This document shows positions 49,368 through 59,981 of a stretch of 64,000 bases of DNA, piece by piece. Origin of the DNA: Scytalidium lignicola (Eukaryota; Ascomycota; Leotiomycetes); the NCBI GenBank assembly GCA_002812745.2, contig NCSJ02000118.1:1-64000 (forward strand). Direction: 5' to 3'. How positions within the stretch are numbered: the stretch's first letter is position 1; the number at the start of each line of letters is the position of its first letter. The notes beneath the pieces were generated by a model. The model was not told the origin of the DNA. It saw only the letters and a program-made list of their open reading frames with translations, and searched no databases. A program made the position numbers and the translations under genes.

Positions 49368-50435
49368 TCACAGGCTCGGCTTTGCATCTAAATCTTTCCG
49401 GGCAATCTTAGGGCGAGCTCCTTTGAATCCCACTGATATGCAGACATGCTTGCTTAAAGCGATCAGATCCCCATTCTCATTTACAACTTGCACCTCTTGG
49501 TCAAACCTTCCATTTTTTATCTGATTGGAAGTGATTTTCATAAACAGCCATTTCGCTCGTGCTGGGTCCTTCTTGATTTCAACTGACATGGAAAGTGTTG
49601 GATAATAATACTGCTTCAAATCCTCCATATGGTCATAGAAGTTTGTGGGCGCACTCAAAAACTGCCCTCGTTAGATGGCGATCAATGTATAGGACCCGAG
49701 TCCAGGCTTACCGTATCACACAAACTCCCGAGGCTGATCACATCATACCTCTCGTTCTCATCTCTCCACTTAATCCAGGTCTCCTTGACATGTAAACCTT
49801 TCCTGTCATTGAATTTCCCATTTTTGCCGCCCTTGAGTTTGAACGGACGCATTTTGAAGGCCACAGGGAAAGCTCTCAATATCCAATCTGGCTGCATAAA
49901 TTCCTCACATTCGGTGTCTCTATCCGGCAATTCCCCTTTTGGAATGACTGGCGGAGTACTTATTGTTTGACCATGTTCCGCTGCTAAATTTCCCTGCGTC
50001 ACGATTGCCGCTACGCATGTCTTGGCTGATCCATCTTGCTGTTGTTTCTGTAACTCTACCTGGACGGACGAATAATTCTTGCCTATTTTCAATTCGCGAA
50101 CCACTAGTATAGCAGGCCCTGGAGCAGCTGGATATAGGAATTGAATATATGAATTGATGGGATCTGGCAGCGGGTTAGACGGGTACTTAGTAAGGAAGTA
50201 AGCTCTTGTTGTTGAGAAAATAAGGCTGGTCGTGTATCCACCATGTGAGTGACTGTGAGGTATATGAGCAGGTCTATTTGGCTTGTATGGAAATGCAACA
50301 ATACCCTCCACTACTACCCCAGTCCCAAGGTATGTTAGCCTGGAATTGATTGTCCGTTCCCGCAATCAGTGAGACAGTTGTAGCCTCAGCGAAGGAGGTC
50401 AGTTTTCGCACTGGACTCGTCTCTGAAGTAGACAT
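49368..50435 (-). CDS. Thioesterase-like (hotdog) protein
   Basis: Exons 50305-50435, 49712-50252, 49368-49661; 321 residues. The first intron (50253-50304) was chosen because its ends keep frame and give SSGG-HSHGGYTTSL; a shorter 31-base alternative also keeps frame. The pattern HGGYTTSLIFSTTRAYF near residue 45 and the later SAPTNFYDH fit the two-hotdog acyl-CoA thioesterase-like family, about 320 residues. It should be cytosolic or peroxisomal and hydrolyse acyl thioesters. Nearness to the halogenase/P450 locus allows an acyl-processing role there, but a primary-metabolism role is equally possible. Confidence 0.75.
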
Positions 50436-50639
50436 GGTCAATTCTGGGGAGAGGGAGAGAGACAAGAGATAGAGACAGAGACAGGGAAGGAGACCGAGAT
50501 GTATAGAAGAGGTTGTCTCGAAAGATTTCCCCACTTAAGTATCCGATCGTTTCACGTTATTCAGGGGCCGAGATCCCGGCGTATATATTCCGACCGAGGT
50601 CCAGCTGATGTGAGACCGGAGAGTTTTGAAGTTCTTGTA

Positions 50640-50879
50640 CGGAAGGGGGTTTCAATAATGACTGGCGCACCCCATGTAAGGCACGAGCCAATCACTCGCG
50701 CGGTTTGGACCCATAATTCACGCTGCTTTAATAATAGCAAGAGATCACACTATTTTCGAGTTCTCATGCCATACAATGATTATATAAATAGGCTAAAGTA
50801 GCATCATATAATATCCTGATTAAGGCAAAAAATTCTCGCTTGCCAGGGGTGCGCCAGTCATTATTGAAACCCCCTTCCG
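50640..50879. mobile_element. MITE with perfect 34 bp TIRs and TA duplication
   Basis: The left arm starts CGGAAGGGGGTTTCAATAAT and runs on to GACTGGCGCACCCC; the right arm is its exact reverse complement ending at 50879. Both ends are flanked by TA (50638-50639 and 50880-50881). The 240 bp element has no coding frame. TA duplication plus CGG start fits a Tc1/mariner-type miniature element; the perfect arms imply a young insertion that has not been mutated by RIP. Confidence 0.88.
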
Positions 50880-51479
50880 TACGTCAAAGAACGAATGAAA
50901 TATGCACACTTGGCGATTTGGGAACTCGGCAGTTCCTGGTTAGTGGGCCGAGTTTTATGACAGGCGATAATAATAGTTTACCCCGCAATGGTAGCTCTCT
51001 GTTCATACAGTAACGTCAGGTCACGAGGATATGGGGTGAAACTACTAGCAATTTCTGATAACTCGTTAAACGGTACAACACAACTTTTTTTCCCTTTACA
51101 TCATTATGATTTCATTCCAAATATTTTGAATTGCAAAATGCGGGAATCACGTCTCTTCGTGATAATGGCATGTTGGAACACTGATCAGACCACCGGTTCT
51201 TGTAACTTGGTGTTTGGGGAAAGGTACTTGTTTTCCAGTAGTAGTATTCTGAGTGAGAATGGTAGTAATTCGAACCAAGAAGTGACACCTTTCAGCGTCG
51301 TCTAATCATTTTTTGCAGCAATGCAGATCAAACACGCTCAGGCCACGTAAAATACGGAATTGAAAAATTCCTCGGAGAAGTAAATTTAGCCAATGCGAAT
51401 GCCCAATGTCACAATGAAAAAAAGCTGTGATGTCGTGGAATCGAGATCTCCTGACCTCCATACGGGAGGGAACATTGTC

Positions 51480-51537
51480 GAATATTCTCCACACAATTGC
51501 GTATGAACTTTCTAGAAATTCGTGCTCGGGCATATAA
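51480..51537 (+). promoter_or_regulatory. Heat-shock elements and TATA box
   Basis: A canonical three-unit heat-shock element GAA-CT-TTC-TA-GAA lies at 51505-51517, extended by another TTC at 51519-51521, and a two-unit GAA-TA-TTC at 51480-51487. CATATAAA at 51531 is a TATA box. They stand about 70-120 bases before the small heat-shock gene, so HSF control is expected. Confidence 0.8.
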
Positions 51538-51599
51538 ACCCACGAAGGGAACGCTCTGCTTCAATTCCTTTAGCAGAGTAGATTCAACTGTTTGTATTC

Positions 51600-52238
51600 A
51601 TGTTTGCACGACGTCAAGCGTTATCGAAACTATCATCAGCATTAGCATTACCATCAAAGAGAATTCTTTCACAAAGACCATTTACCACATCACACAATAT
51701 GTCGCTCTTCCAACGAGGATTCTGGGGCCCTGATCCCTCATTCACCCCCCTCTTCCGTCTTTTAGACGACTTTGACAACTACAGCCGCCAAGGAGGCAAA
51801 GCCCTCCAACAGACCGCCAAGTTCTTCAACCCAAAGTTCGATGTCCAAGAGCTTGCAGATTCATACAATCTCCACGGCGAGCTTCCGGGTGTAGAGACCA
51901 AGGACGTTGAAATTGAATTCACCGATCCTCAGGTCTTGACTATTCGTGGACGATCCGAACGTACATATGTTTCTGACAATGCAGGATTACTTGAAGAGGG
52001 CTCGAAGCAAAAGAGCATTAAGGAGGGCGAGAAGGAGGGCAAAGCAGTGGAAAAGGCTGAGCCTGAGGAACGTTTCTGGGTCTCTGAGCGGTCCGTCGGA
52101 GAATTTGCGCGGTCTTTCAATTTCCCAGAGCCTGTTGATCAGGATAATGTGAAGGCATCGATGAACAATGGTATCCTGAGTCTTGTTGTTCCAAAGGCGA
52201 AGAAGGAGGTGAACCGGAAGAAGATTACTATTGCTTAG
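51600..52238 (+). CDS. Small heat-shock protein (Hsp20/Hsp30 type)
   Basis: Single exon, 212 residues. Alpha-crystallin domain from about residue 80 (FDVQELADSYNLHGELPGV) to the end, with the usual fungal charged insertion (EEGSKQKSIKEGEKEGK) before RFWVSERSVGEFARSFNFP and the closing GILSLVVPK. It binds unfolding proteins as oligomers. The first 33 residues (basic, Ser-rich, ending before a second Met) look like a mitochondrial presequence; starting at Met34 would give a cytosolic form. A heat-shock element stands directly upstream. Confidence 0.93.
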   Translation: MFARRQALSKLSSALALPSKRILSQRPFTTSHNMSLFQRGFWGPDPSFTPLFRLLDDFDNYSRQGGKALQQTAKFFNPKFDVQELADSYNLHGELPGVETKDVEIEFTDPQVLTIRGRSERTYVSDNAGLLEEGSKQKSIKEGEKEGKAVEKAEPEERFWVSERSVGEFARSFNFPEPVDQDNVKASMNNGILSLVVPKAKKEVNRKKITIA

Positions 52239-52875
52239 GCAATTTTCCACTTCTTCTCGCAGGTCTGGTAGTGGGAGCTGCAACGATATAAATTGTCAAA
52301 TAGTGATTGATAGTTGGCAATGGATAATGAGAATGTAAAATGTTTTAAAACCAAATATTGAAAGCTGTTCCTGATCAAGAAACAAGTGAGAGATATCATA
52401 ATAACCAGTTAAAGGAGATCATTGGTACCATTATCTCTTATAGGTATAAAGTATATGGTAGTTGGTTGTTACACCCCTAACAATGACTAAAGTGGTGCAA
52501 AGTCCCAATGCTTCTAGGCTAGCGTTATAATCAATTGAAGACTCCAGATTGACGTTGCCCTGAGAGAAACATCGCAAGCAACAATGATGAACCAGAATGA
52601 GAAGATGGTTTAGTCTAAGGTTAGACTTAGTGGTATAGGTGCTAAGAACTTTGGACGACCATGAGACCGAATGAAACCACTCGGATCCGTACGGTTTTGG
52701 AAGATATCTGAGCACAATTTTCGGGAAGGAATTGAATGCAGAACGCAGCGGATATCGTATCCTCTTATGTAGTATCTTGCTTTTATACAAGTGAGCCAAT
52801 CCAGGCAGGCTGCATGTATACACAAAAGATGCCGGAAAGTATAGTGTACATTTTCCATTTCCTATTTCCAAAGTT
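52239..52875. other. Intergenic between convergent genes
   Basis: 3' flanks of the heat-shock gene and MGS1. Frames on the minus strand here are not protein-like in content and lack homology; none called. Confidence 0.5.
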
Positions 52876-54525
52876 TTATGTCCAAGCGCCTGGATCAATT
52901 TCTGTACCCAAGTCTCTATCTTCCAGGAACTTCCTTCCCCTAAGCTCTTCAGGTAAATACTCTTGCACAACTCTTCCTTCTTTATAATTAGGATTATATT
53001 TGTACTGATCGCCGTAACCTAACTCCTTCATCAATTTCGTCGGTGCGTTTCGAAGATGTATCGGGATTGGTAGGCCAGCTACTCCAGGCTCTTTCAGGGC
53101 AGCAAAAGCATTATTCAGAGCTCGATACGCTCTTGTACTCTTAGGAGCCAGACATAAGGCAACAGTTGCATGTGCCATCGCAATCCGACATTCTGGCATG
53201 CCAATTTTTTCAACTGCCGTATAGGCACTTGTTACTAAGGGTAGCAAGGTGTTGTCGGCCAGCCCAACGTCTTCCGATGCAATCACCACCATTCGTCTTG
53301 CAATATAAAGTGGATCTTCTCCCGACTGTAACATTCTAACCAAATAATAAAGCGCAGCATCCGTGTCTGAGCCTCGTACACTTTTATGAAATGCGGATAT
53401 AGTGTCATAATGTTGGTCACCGGAACGGTCATACACAAGTGTCTTGGTGAGAGCGGCTTTAATTTCTTCTTTTGTTATAGACGGTCTTGTAGAAAGACCC
53501 ATCGCCAACTCAAGTAGATTCAGGGCTGTGCGCGCATCTCCATCTGCAAATGCGGCAAGATAATCGATTAGTTCGGAATCAAGCAATTCGGTTGGGGCGT
53601 AATTGGGGCCCTCAATAGCTAGAGCTCGCTCCAAAATTTTGAGTATATCATCCTTCGTTAACTTTTGTAAAGTGAAAGTCCGACAACGAGAAAGTAGAGC
53701 GTTTTGCACTTTGAATGACGGATTTTCTGTAGTAGCCCCAATCAACGTGATCTGACCTGCTTCAACAGGCCCAAGGAAGACATCCTGCTGCGACTTTGAA
53801 AACCGATGAATCTCGTCACAAAATATGATTGTTTTTCTCCCCGTAAGGGCCAGTTCGCTCTTTGCCTCCGCAAACAGCTTCTTGCATTCCTGAACACCCG
53901 AGCTTGTGCTATTTATTTCCACAAAACGACTGCCCACCATGGAAGAGATACAGCGCGCAATTGTAGTTTTGCCAGTTCCTGCCCCGCCCCATAATATCAT
54001 CGACGGTACGCGGTCTTGCTCAATGAGACTGCGTAAAATGCCTTGTGGACCGACAAGATCTTGTCCATATACTTCATCGAGTGATCGAGGGCGCATACGC
54101 TCTGCTAAGGGTGCGGCTTGTTGGAAAGCATTTTTCTTTGACTTCTTTGCAGGTGGTTCAGCGGTTCCATCTCCTAAGCTCTCTGCTGCAGGCCTTGTAG
54201 GATTCCCGTCATCTTCTGCGGCCCTTTTAAGTTGAGGCTGGCTATGCGCGGTGGTGGTTTTGTTCTCTAAACTTCTTTGCTGCGTATTCGACGGACTCCT
54301 TTCAACTTTCGGACTTTGGGCGGCGGTTGCACGTTTTACAGCCGGTGACTGGAAAAAACTGGAAACGGAGGACTTCTGCGATGCAGGAGGCTTTAGGGTA
54401 GCACTTCCATTTTGTTGAACCAGCGGCGGGGAATCAACCTCCACGAAATCCTCGCACCCTGAATCGATATGATTATTGATATATATTTCTTTGACCGTCT
54501 TGCTGCAGATTGGGCAACAAACCAT
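52876..54525 (-). CDS. MGS1: AAA+ ATPase MGS1/WRNIP1
   Basis: Single exon, 549 residues. N-terminal UBZ4-type ubiquitin-binding zinc finger at about 3-24 (CPIC...HIDSGC); a disordered linker with a PCNA-box-like SSVSSFF (52-58); AAA+ core with Walker A GGAGTGKTT at about 180-188, Walker B IIFCDEIH at 233-240 and sensor 1 GATTEN at 263-268; then the MgsA-type C-terminal domain (IASEDVGLAD, PIPIHLRNAPTKLM). It works in the nucleus at stalled replication forks, linking ubiquitinated PCNA with polymerase delta. Full length for the family, no lesion. Confidence 0.96.
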   Translation of the reverse strand: MVCCPICSKTVKEIYINNHIDSGCEDFVEVDSPPLVQQNGSATLKPPASQKSSVSSFFQSPAVKRATAAQSPKVERSPSNTQQRSLENKTTTAHSQPQLKRAAEDDGNPTRPAAESLGDGTAEPPAKKSKKNAFQQAAPLAERMRPRSLDEVYGQDLVGPQGILRSLIEQDRVPSMILWGGAGTGKTTIARCISSMVGSRFVEINSTSSGVQECKKLFAEAKSELALTGRKTIIFCDEIHRFSKSQQDVFLGPVEAGQITLIGATTENPSFKVQNALLSRCRTFTLQKLTKDDILKILERALAIEGPNYAPTELLDSELIDYLAAFADGDARTALNLLELAMGLSTRPSITKEEIKAALTKTLVYDRSGDQHYDTISAFHKSVRGSDTDAALYYLVRMLQSGEDPLYIARRMVVIASEDVGLADNTLLPLVTSAYTAVEKIGMPECRIAMAHATVALCLAPKSTRAYRALNNAFAALKEPGVAGLPIPIHLRNAPTKLMKELGYGDQYKYNPNYKEGRVVQEYLPEELRGRKFLEDRDLGTEIDPGAWT

Positions 54526-55033
54526 TCTGGGAGCAGAGCAAATTAATAAACAGAAGTTTTGGTCCGAGTAAAGATGTGTCTGGATATCGCCATAGAGAAA
54601 TGAAAGCGCGTCTTATCAGCAGCACGACGCAGGTACTCCGTGAGACGCGATTTACAGTACGGCACGGCAGACGCTTCGACCAGAGACCCCTTGTCAGCCT
54701 GTTGTCACCAGCAATGTTCCCCGTAGCCTTGCCAGCCTTGTCAGGGAGTCCCCGCCTCATTATTACTGTAGTGACGACAATCTTATAGATAGCCATCACA
54801 AAGTTGTTGTTTTTACTATTATCTCATTATATACAAACACATGAGCTTTTAATCATCCTAAAGAAGGCTTTTTTTAATTAAGCCAATTACTTTAGAGGAT
54901 TTGGAGATGATTTATTACTTGGTGTGAAACCTTGCCTTGAGGCCTATATTGGGGAAGCTTTTTTCAGGGCAATTGCACGGTCATCAGAGCTTCACACAGC
55001 CACATTAGCATGCCCACCCGTGGGAATTAAGAT

Positions 55034-55205
55034 TTATGCACTTGGAGCAACAACTGTGTATCCTTGATTTATCATCTCATCTGCTGCAATAGCAGCACAC
55101 CAACTCTTCATTGCACCAGCCTTTGGTGCATAACGGGAAAAAAAAACCAATGACAGAGCCCTCGGGAGAATTGTCTTTCCCTCTAGAACTACTCAAAGAT
55201 GTAAC
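55034..55205 (-). pseudogene. Fragment of unknown fungal protein, frameshifted
   Basis: Minus-strand pieces EGSVIGFF and RYAPKAGAMKSWCAAIAADE, then MINQGYTVV, read in two frames that meet at a run of T/A (about 55138-55146). The stop is at 55034. The wording suits an uncharacterised fungal family in which a G-S-V-I-W/G-F-F-R-Y-A-P stretch precedes such a C-terminus (from memory, not searched). Without a start codon it is a fragment. Confidence 0.35.
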
Positions 55206-55476
55206 GCTTTTGTGTGGTGGGATGAATACAGTTTTCTCACAATGCAAGCATACGCGCGCAACTCTGCAATAATAGGAGTGTCAGATGTGCTTTAGCTCCG
55301 ACTATGTGAAGAGCAAACTAATATTTGGTTTGAAACATGACGGAAATGAAGGAGTTCTACATCTTCTATAAGAAGAGTCTTATAAAGACGGCTTAAATTC
55401 GTAAAGAACGATATGTACAATAGTCGTGGATGTAAGTGTATGAGACGGAAAATATGATAGCGCAGAAAATGACAAT

Positions 55477-55840
55477 ATGGAGGGTAGCTTTATGACAGCA
55501 TCATTCTGTCGTGTTCTAGCTAATGATCCATTTGACCCACAGCAGCAATGGGTCCTTATAGAGTGGTTATACATGGGACAGGATGTATCACAAAACCTTC
55601 TAGATGGTATGTGTGGAAGTGTTATTTGGAAAGAAGATGGCTTGCAGGTATGAACCCGGGAGATCAGTTTCTTCCTCCATGCGGGCTGGCAATGATATAA
55701 GCACAACTGATCTGCAGTGGCCAGGGTGGAATACCCATGCATTGGTCTCTAACTTCGCCAATACGGAGGACAGAAGATATTATCTGGAGGAAGACACCGC
55801 ACATCTGGCTTTCGTTAATAGCCTAGATGGAGTAATATAA
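55477..55840 (+). CDS. Short two-exon gene or fragment, unknown
   Basis: Exon 1 from ATG 55477 (FCRVLANDPFDPQQQWVLIE) to CAG at about 55647, intron GTATGA...CTGCAG of 73 bases, exon 2 starting WPGWNTHAL and ending at 55840. About 97 residues; the reading frame crosses the intron cleanly, and the composition is protein-like. The end of exon 1 (LDGMCGSVIWKEDG) looks like the sequence that should precede the fragment at 55034-55205 on the other strand. It may be a truncated relative or a rearranged gene. Function unknown. Confidence 0.4.
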
Positions 55841-56165
55841 AGAGTGCAAGTTGTAGATTGTACAATAGGAGAATTCTAGATGTTTGGCTCATAACGCAGG
55901 TACACGGTATTGGTACTCAAACCGTGTCCAGCAGGTTGGGAGGTGTTAGATATTCCTAGCGGATCAGTCATTTTACTGACTTTGATAAATTGTTTGATTC
56001 AAATGTATTCTAATAGCCCTTGTTCAGATTATATGAACATATATGCCGAGGCCCAATTCTCATATAAACGCCATTTTTACAATGCCCACGCTAAGCCCGT
56101 GATATTAATAATATATCGTTGAGAAGATTCTTAAAAGTTTGGGAGAACGTCGTGAAATTTTCATT

Positions 56166-57007
56166 TTACACCATGAAGGATTCGCCGCACCCACATTGCT
56201 CCTCTACATATATTAGTCAGCATGGAATGTTTGATTGCATAGGGAAGCAGGGATCATACTTATATTAGGGTTTCGGAAGATAAACCTCTGGTTTAGTTTG
56301 TCCTCCACCCAGTCCATCTCACTGCCGATAATGCTGAAAAGAGCTTTGCTGTCGATGAGAACTTTAACGCCATCCTGCTCAACCTCTTCATCAAAAGGGC
56401 CAGGCTTATCAACGTATTCTAAATGGTAGGCTAAGCCACTGCATCCACGATTCCGGACTCCGACCTTGATGAGTTTAGGATCGGGCTGGTCGAGCATGTG
56501 ACGTAGCTGCTCGACAGCCCCAGAAGTAAGCTTCATCGCAGCTTTCCTTGCTCGCAGCTTCGGTCTAGGCTTAGCTTTCGGTTGTGTGGCCGATACAGTT
56601 GGCGAGGTCGTCTTTGCACTTGATGTGGTTGGTAATGACTTTTGCGCTTCTTGTTCCGTGAGGCTAATTGAGGATCTCTGAGCTTCCGGCCTGCGGCCCC
56701 CATTATCATATTGACTAGCTAGATTAGGTGGCCTGGTGTCGTTCACTTGCGGGATCCCCGCAGTGAGGGATGAGTCTGGTATACTCGCATTTCGAGGTGG
56801 CGGAGGGGTTGGATTCAGTGGATATGGTTTGTACGCTGTACTCGTTTGCATCTTCCGTTTCGAAGACATATGTGCAGGCTCTGTAGAGGAGAATTGTCGT
56901 AAGACATGTTGACACGGTCGTAAGGATTGTGTTAATGGGACGGCGAACTTCAGGATGAACCCCAAGGAAGATGAAGTCAAAGGTGCGAGCACCCTTGGCG
57001 TAGACAT
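56166..57007 (-). CDS. ISA1: Mitochondrial iron-sulfur assembly protein ISA1
   Basis: Exons 56260-57007 and 56166-56203, intron of 56 bases, 261 residues. IscA/HesB domain from about 158 to the end; the three iron/cluster-binding cysteines are Cys189 (NRGCSGLAY), Cys253 and Cys255 (CGCGESF). The last two lie only in the 38-base second exon, so an unspliced reading would wrongly lose them. A long basic/Ser-Pro-rich N-terminal part with a presequence-like start sends it to mitochondria, where ISA1 with ISA2 and IBA57 matures [4Fe-4S] proteins. Divergent from the ARMH3-type gene. Confidence 0.93.
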
Positions 57008-57673
57008 TCTTTGATCTGTGCAGAAATAGCAATCAACGGCAGGTTGTTCTATGAAGAAACAGATAGTAAAGAGGATCTAGAAGGAAACAAATAATAAGTT
57101 GTTTAAGGAACGGAGATGTTTCTGGGGAATTAACGATCGCTTGCTCAGCAAAAACCAATGATGGCACCAGGCGCGCCCTGGATGAACTCGGGACAGTCTT
57201 TTCCGCATATGAGCTGACAACTATAATCGTCAACGCTCTCATTGGCTAAAATTGAATTGCTTAGTCAAAATGATCCAAATAGGTCAGCTGGTTCTTCCGA
57301 CCGGCAAATCTCTGGAACAATGACGCAGATTTCCAGCTGTCTGTACTAGGACCTTTTAGGCTTAGGCCAGAAACATTCTCATGACTGCGGATTTCCCCCA
57401 AGGTTGGCTCAGCCTTGCCGGTGTCAAAGCTCCTTGTCACTTCTTGGTAGCGTAAGACCGTTGGCTGACGACGACCCGTCCGCTGGGAACAGGTGGCACG
57501 AAACGGCATAAAAATTAATGCCCCGGACTATGAAGATCCCCTAATTGCGGAAATATCAAAATTCATCTCTTATCTGATTGCGACGGCCTCCTTTGATGCC
57601 AAGTTGCCTTATGTCCATCCATTTCTCGCATAGTACAATCAATCGATTTTTGTTCCCGCCGTGCTGAGGAGGC
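57008..57673. promoter_or_regulatory. Divergent promoter region ISA1 / ARMH3-like
   Basis: 666 bases between two divergent housekeeping genes. No clear TATA box or known site stands out. The open frames on the minus strand here have no recognised product and are not called. Confidence 0.4.
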
Positions 57674-59863
57674 ATGGAGGCTTCTCCGCTCACTCAGCAA
57701 GCACGACCTTTGGTTTTCCAGGCAAAGATTGTAGAGTTATATGAGGCTCTATTCAAGGTAAACCCACAGTCACAGCAATGCAGGCCAATTGCTAATTCTC
57801 GACATGCAGGAAGATGACGACCTTGAGAAATCGGAAGGCTTCTGGCGCGAGTTCTTTCTATTGAAGCCGGACAAAGCGAGGCTGAGACGAATCCTTGATG
57901 ATTTAAACCCTGATGACCTCTTACATCTTCATGTACGATTCCCTCAAAACATTGCGTCTTGGTGACTTTAGAGTCTGATTTGGGAGAGCAGGCGCAAACA
58001 CAACAACTCTTCTCCAGGGCAGTTGTTTGTATTAAAGCAGGAAATGCACCGGCCGACGCACACGCCCTCGATGTAAGACTGAACATCTTCTGCGCGAGAG
58101 CCAGGCTGACAACACAAGACCACAGCCGCATTTTTTAGCTCCGTTCTCACTAAAAAGTACACCAACCCGAGCTCCGACATCATCAATGTTTTGGCTGGCT
58201 TGGATAAGGTTGATGCTGTATTTACGGATTTCGTTGCTGCGCTAGACGCTACGATAAGAACGGGAAGAAGTTGTGAGTAGATTGCTGTATTCGCGATGGT
58301 AAGTGTATGCTGATACTAGGACAGTGGATATTCGTCAAAAGGCTTGTGAGTCTGCGCTATCTATAGTCTCTGGCGCATATCAGACTAGTATTTTATCCTA
58401 CTTCACACATCGGGATCTTTTCCCAGCTTTAATGAAGGTATGAAATCCATTTTTCCTAAGAGAGCTTCAGCTAAATACGTCAGTTTATACAAGAGTCAGA
58501 TACTACATCACGCGCATTCGAACCGTTTGTCCTGCTTGGCCTTCTAGCCAACTATAATAAATTCGAATTCCAGAACCCTTACCGACTACGACTTGATGAC
58601 TTTGTGAACGAGGGTACAATACAGAAAATAATACGTTCCGTGGGGGCAACAAGTGTAACGTCACGTGCAAGATATATTGCTTTACAAGATGACATTCCAG
58701 AGGGATGGACACTGAGTAGCACCTTGGGAATGATTGGACTGGGCGGGCTTACACCAGGTTCTCGGCCTTCCACCCCAGTTCTAGACCCGGAAGTGGCCAA
58801 GGAGAAGTTTTCAAAATTGTAAGTCAACCAAGCTCAACGAGATTCAGTTACGTTAACAAGAAAAACAGGCCCGGAAGTGAAGCAGCAATTCTGTTAGCCA
58901 CATACGACTTTGTCCAGGCAAACAAGCTCTTCTGCTTCAACTTTGTCTCCCTACCAGCACCTGACAAGAACACGGAATCACCTATTGCCAGCTTTCTATC
59001 TCTCACCTCTTATCTCTTACAACATGCTTATTTATCTACAAGGACGTCTCTATATTCCTACATAAATCTGCTGATTATACGGATCCTAGTGGAAGATCAG
59101 GTACTGTGTAAGCGAATATGCGGCGAGGAGAGCAAAGTTGCTATTCGATTATGTCGTCAGAGGCAACCTTACCTACCTATAGTTAGAGGAGATAGAGTGC
59201 TAGCTGCTAGCATCCTAGATATCATGATTGACGGGTTAAATCATAACCTTCGACGACGCCTTGATGTAGACCTCTATATCCTCTATGTTGACATTATTCT
59301 CCGACTCATTTCACATCTGTCTCGATCCCGAACTCGTCTCATTTATCATTGGTCGGAGCTTTTCAGGTCACTCCTGTCCCTCATACGGTTCCTCACTAGC
59401 TATACGTCTGACCTGAAACACCTTACCCACATCGACTTTTTNGCTTGATAACGTCGTGAATCTCATTGCGTTGTCGTTATCAGCGGGAGAGTCATTCCTA
59501 CCCAGTCCTGCTTCTTACGATGACCTGTTCTACAAGATTGTCGAGACTGGCGAGACTTTAGTGAAATTCCGAGATAATTATGGCCTAGGAAAACGTAGTG
59601 CAAATTCAATAGAAACTTTGATTAGCGTCAGCGCACACTATCAGCAACTACTTACGGATGGAGCAACAGGAAGGGGAGGAAAGCATTTGACAAGTGCACA
59701 GGTTGCGGGGGTTATCAAGCAAGGATATGAGACACTAAGCATCCAGGCTAAAGAAGGCCTAGATAGTTGGGATAAATACCGGGAAGCAGAAGAGAAATCT
59801 TTCTTGAAAAAGATCGCTAGGGCTGCGGTAACTGATGTCAAGTCACTTATTAGTGAGGCGTAA
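57674..59863 (+). CDS. DUF1741 / ARMH3-like armadillo protein
   Basis: Seven exons: 57674-57757, 57810-57932, 57992-58072, 58119-58272, 58325-58437, 58484-58818, 58869-59863. The N at 59442 beside a T run adds one base; without it the frame continues from HIDF into NLIALSLSAG and gives 627 residues. All-helical protein of the DUF1741 family (human ARMH3/C10orf76, fission-yeast C20F10.02c), which in animals works with PI4KB and GBF1 at the Golgi; the fungal role is less known. Typical text: SEGFWREFFLLKPDK near the start and SYFTHRDLFPALMKF in exon 5. Conserved and intact apart from the N. Confidence 0.88.
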
Positions 59864-59981
59864 AGGGCGTTAAAGATTCTGAGTTTTCTTTCAGAGCATG
59901 ATTGGGAGTCTACATCAAGCTTAAAGCTAGTCCAGTAGATCTAGCCTTTGAGCTTGCTAAAGAAGAAATGAGTAAATAAGA

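Larger units (their letters stand above)
50436..51599. other. Intergenic with MITE and heat-shock promoter
   Basis: Holds a GA-rich leader of the thioesterase gene (50445-50495), the MITE at 50640-50879 and the heat-shock promoter of the gene at 51600. No gene recognised. Confidence 0.5.
54526..56165. other. Intergenic with two gene fragments
   Basis: Left end is the MGS1 upstream region, GC-richer. It also holds two fragments of what seems one protein family, one on each strand (55034-55205 minus, 55477-55840 plus). Nothing else recognised. Confidence 0.45.

Noticed and set aside
52431..52970. Minus-strand frame of 179 codons overlapping the MGS1 3' end
   Set aside because: It lies in AT-rich 3' flanking DNA, overlaps MGS1 in another frame and shows no domain.
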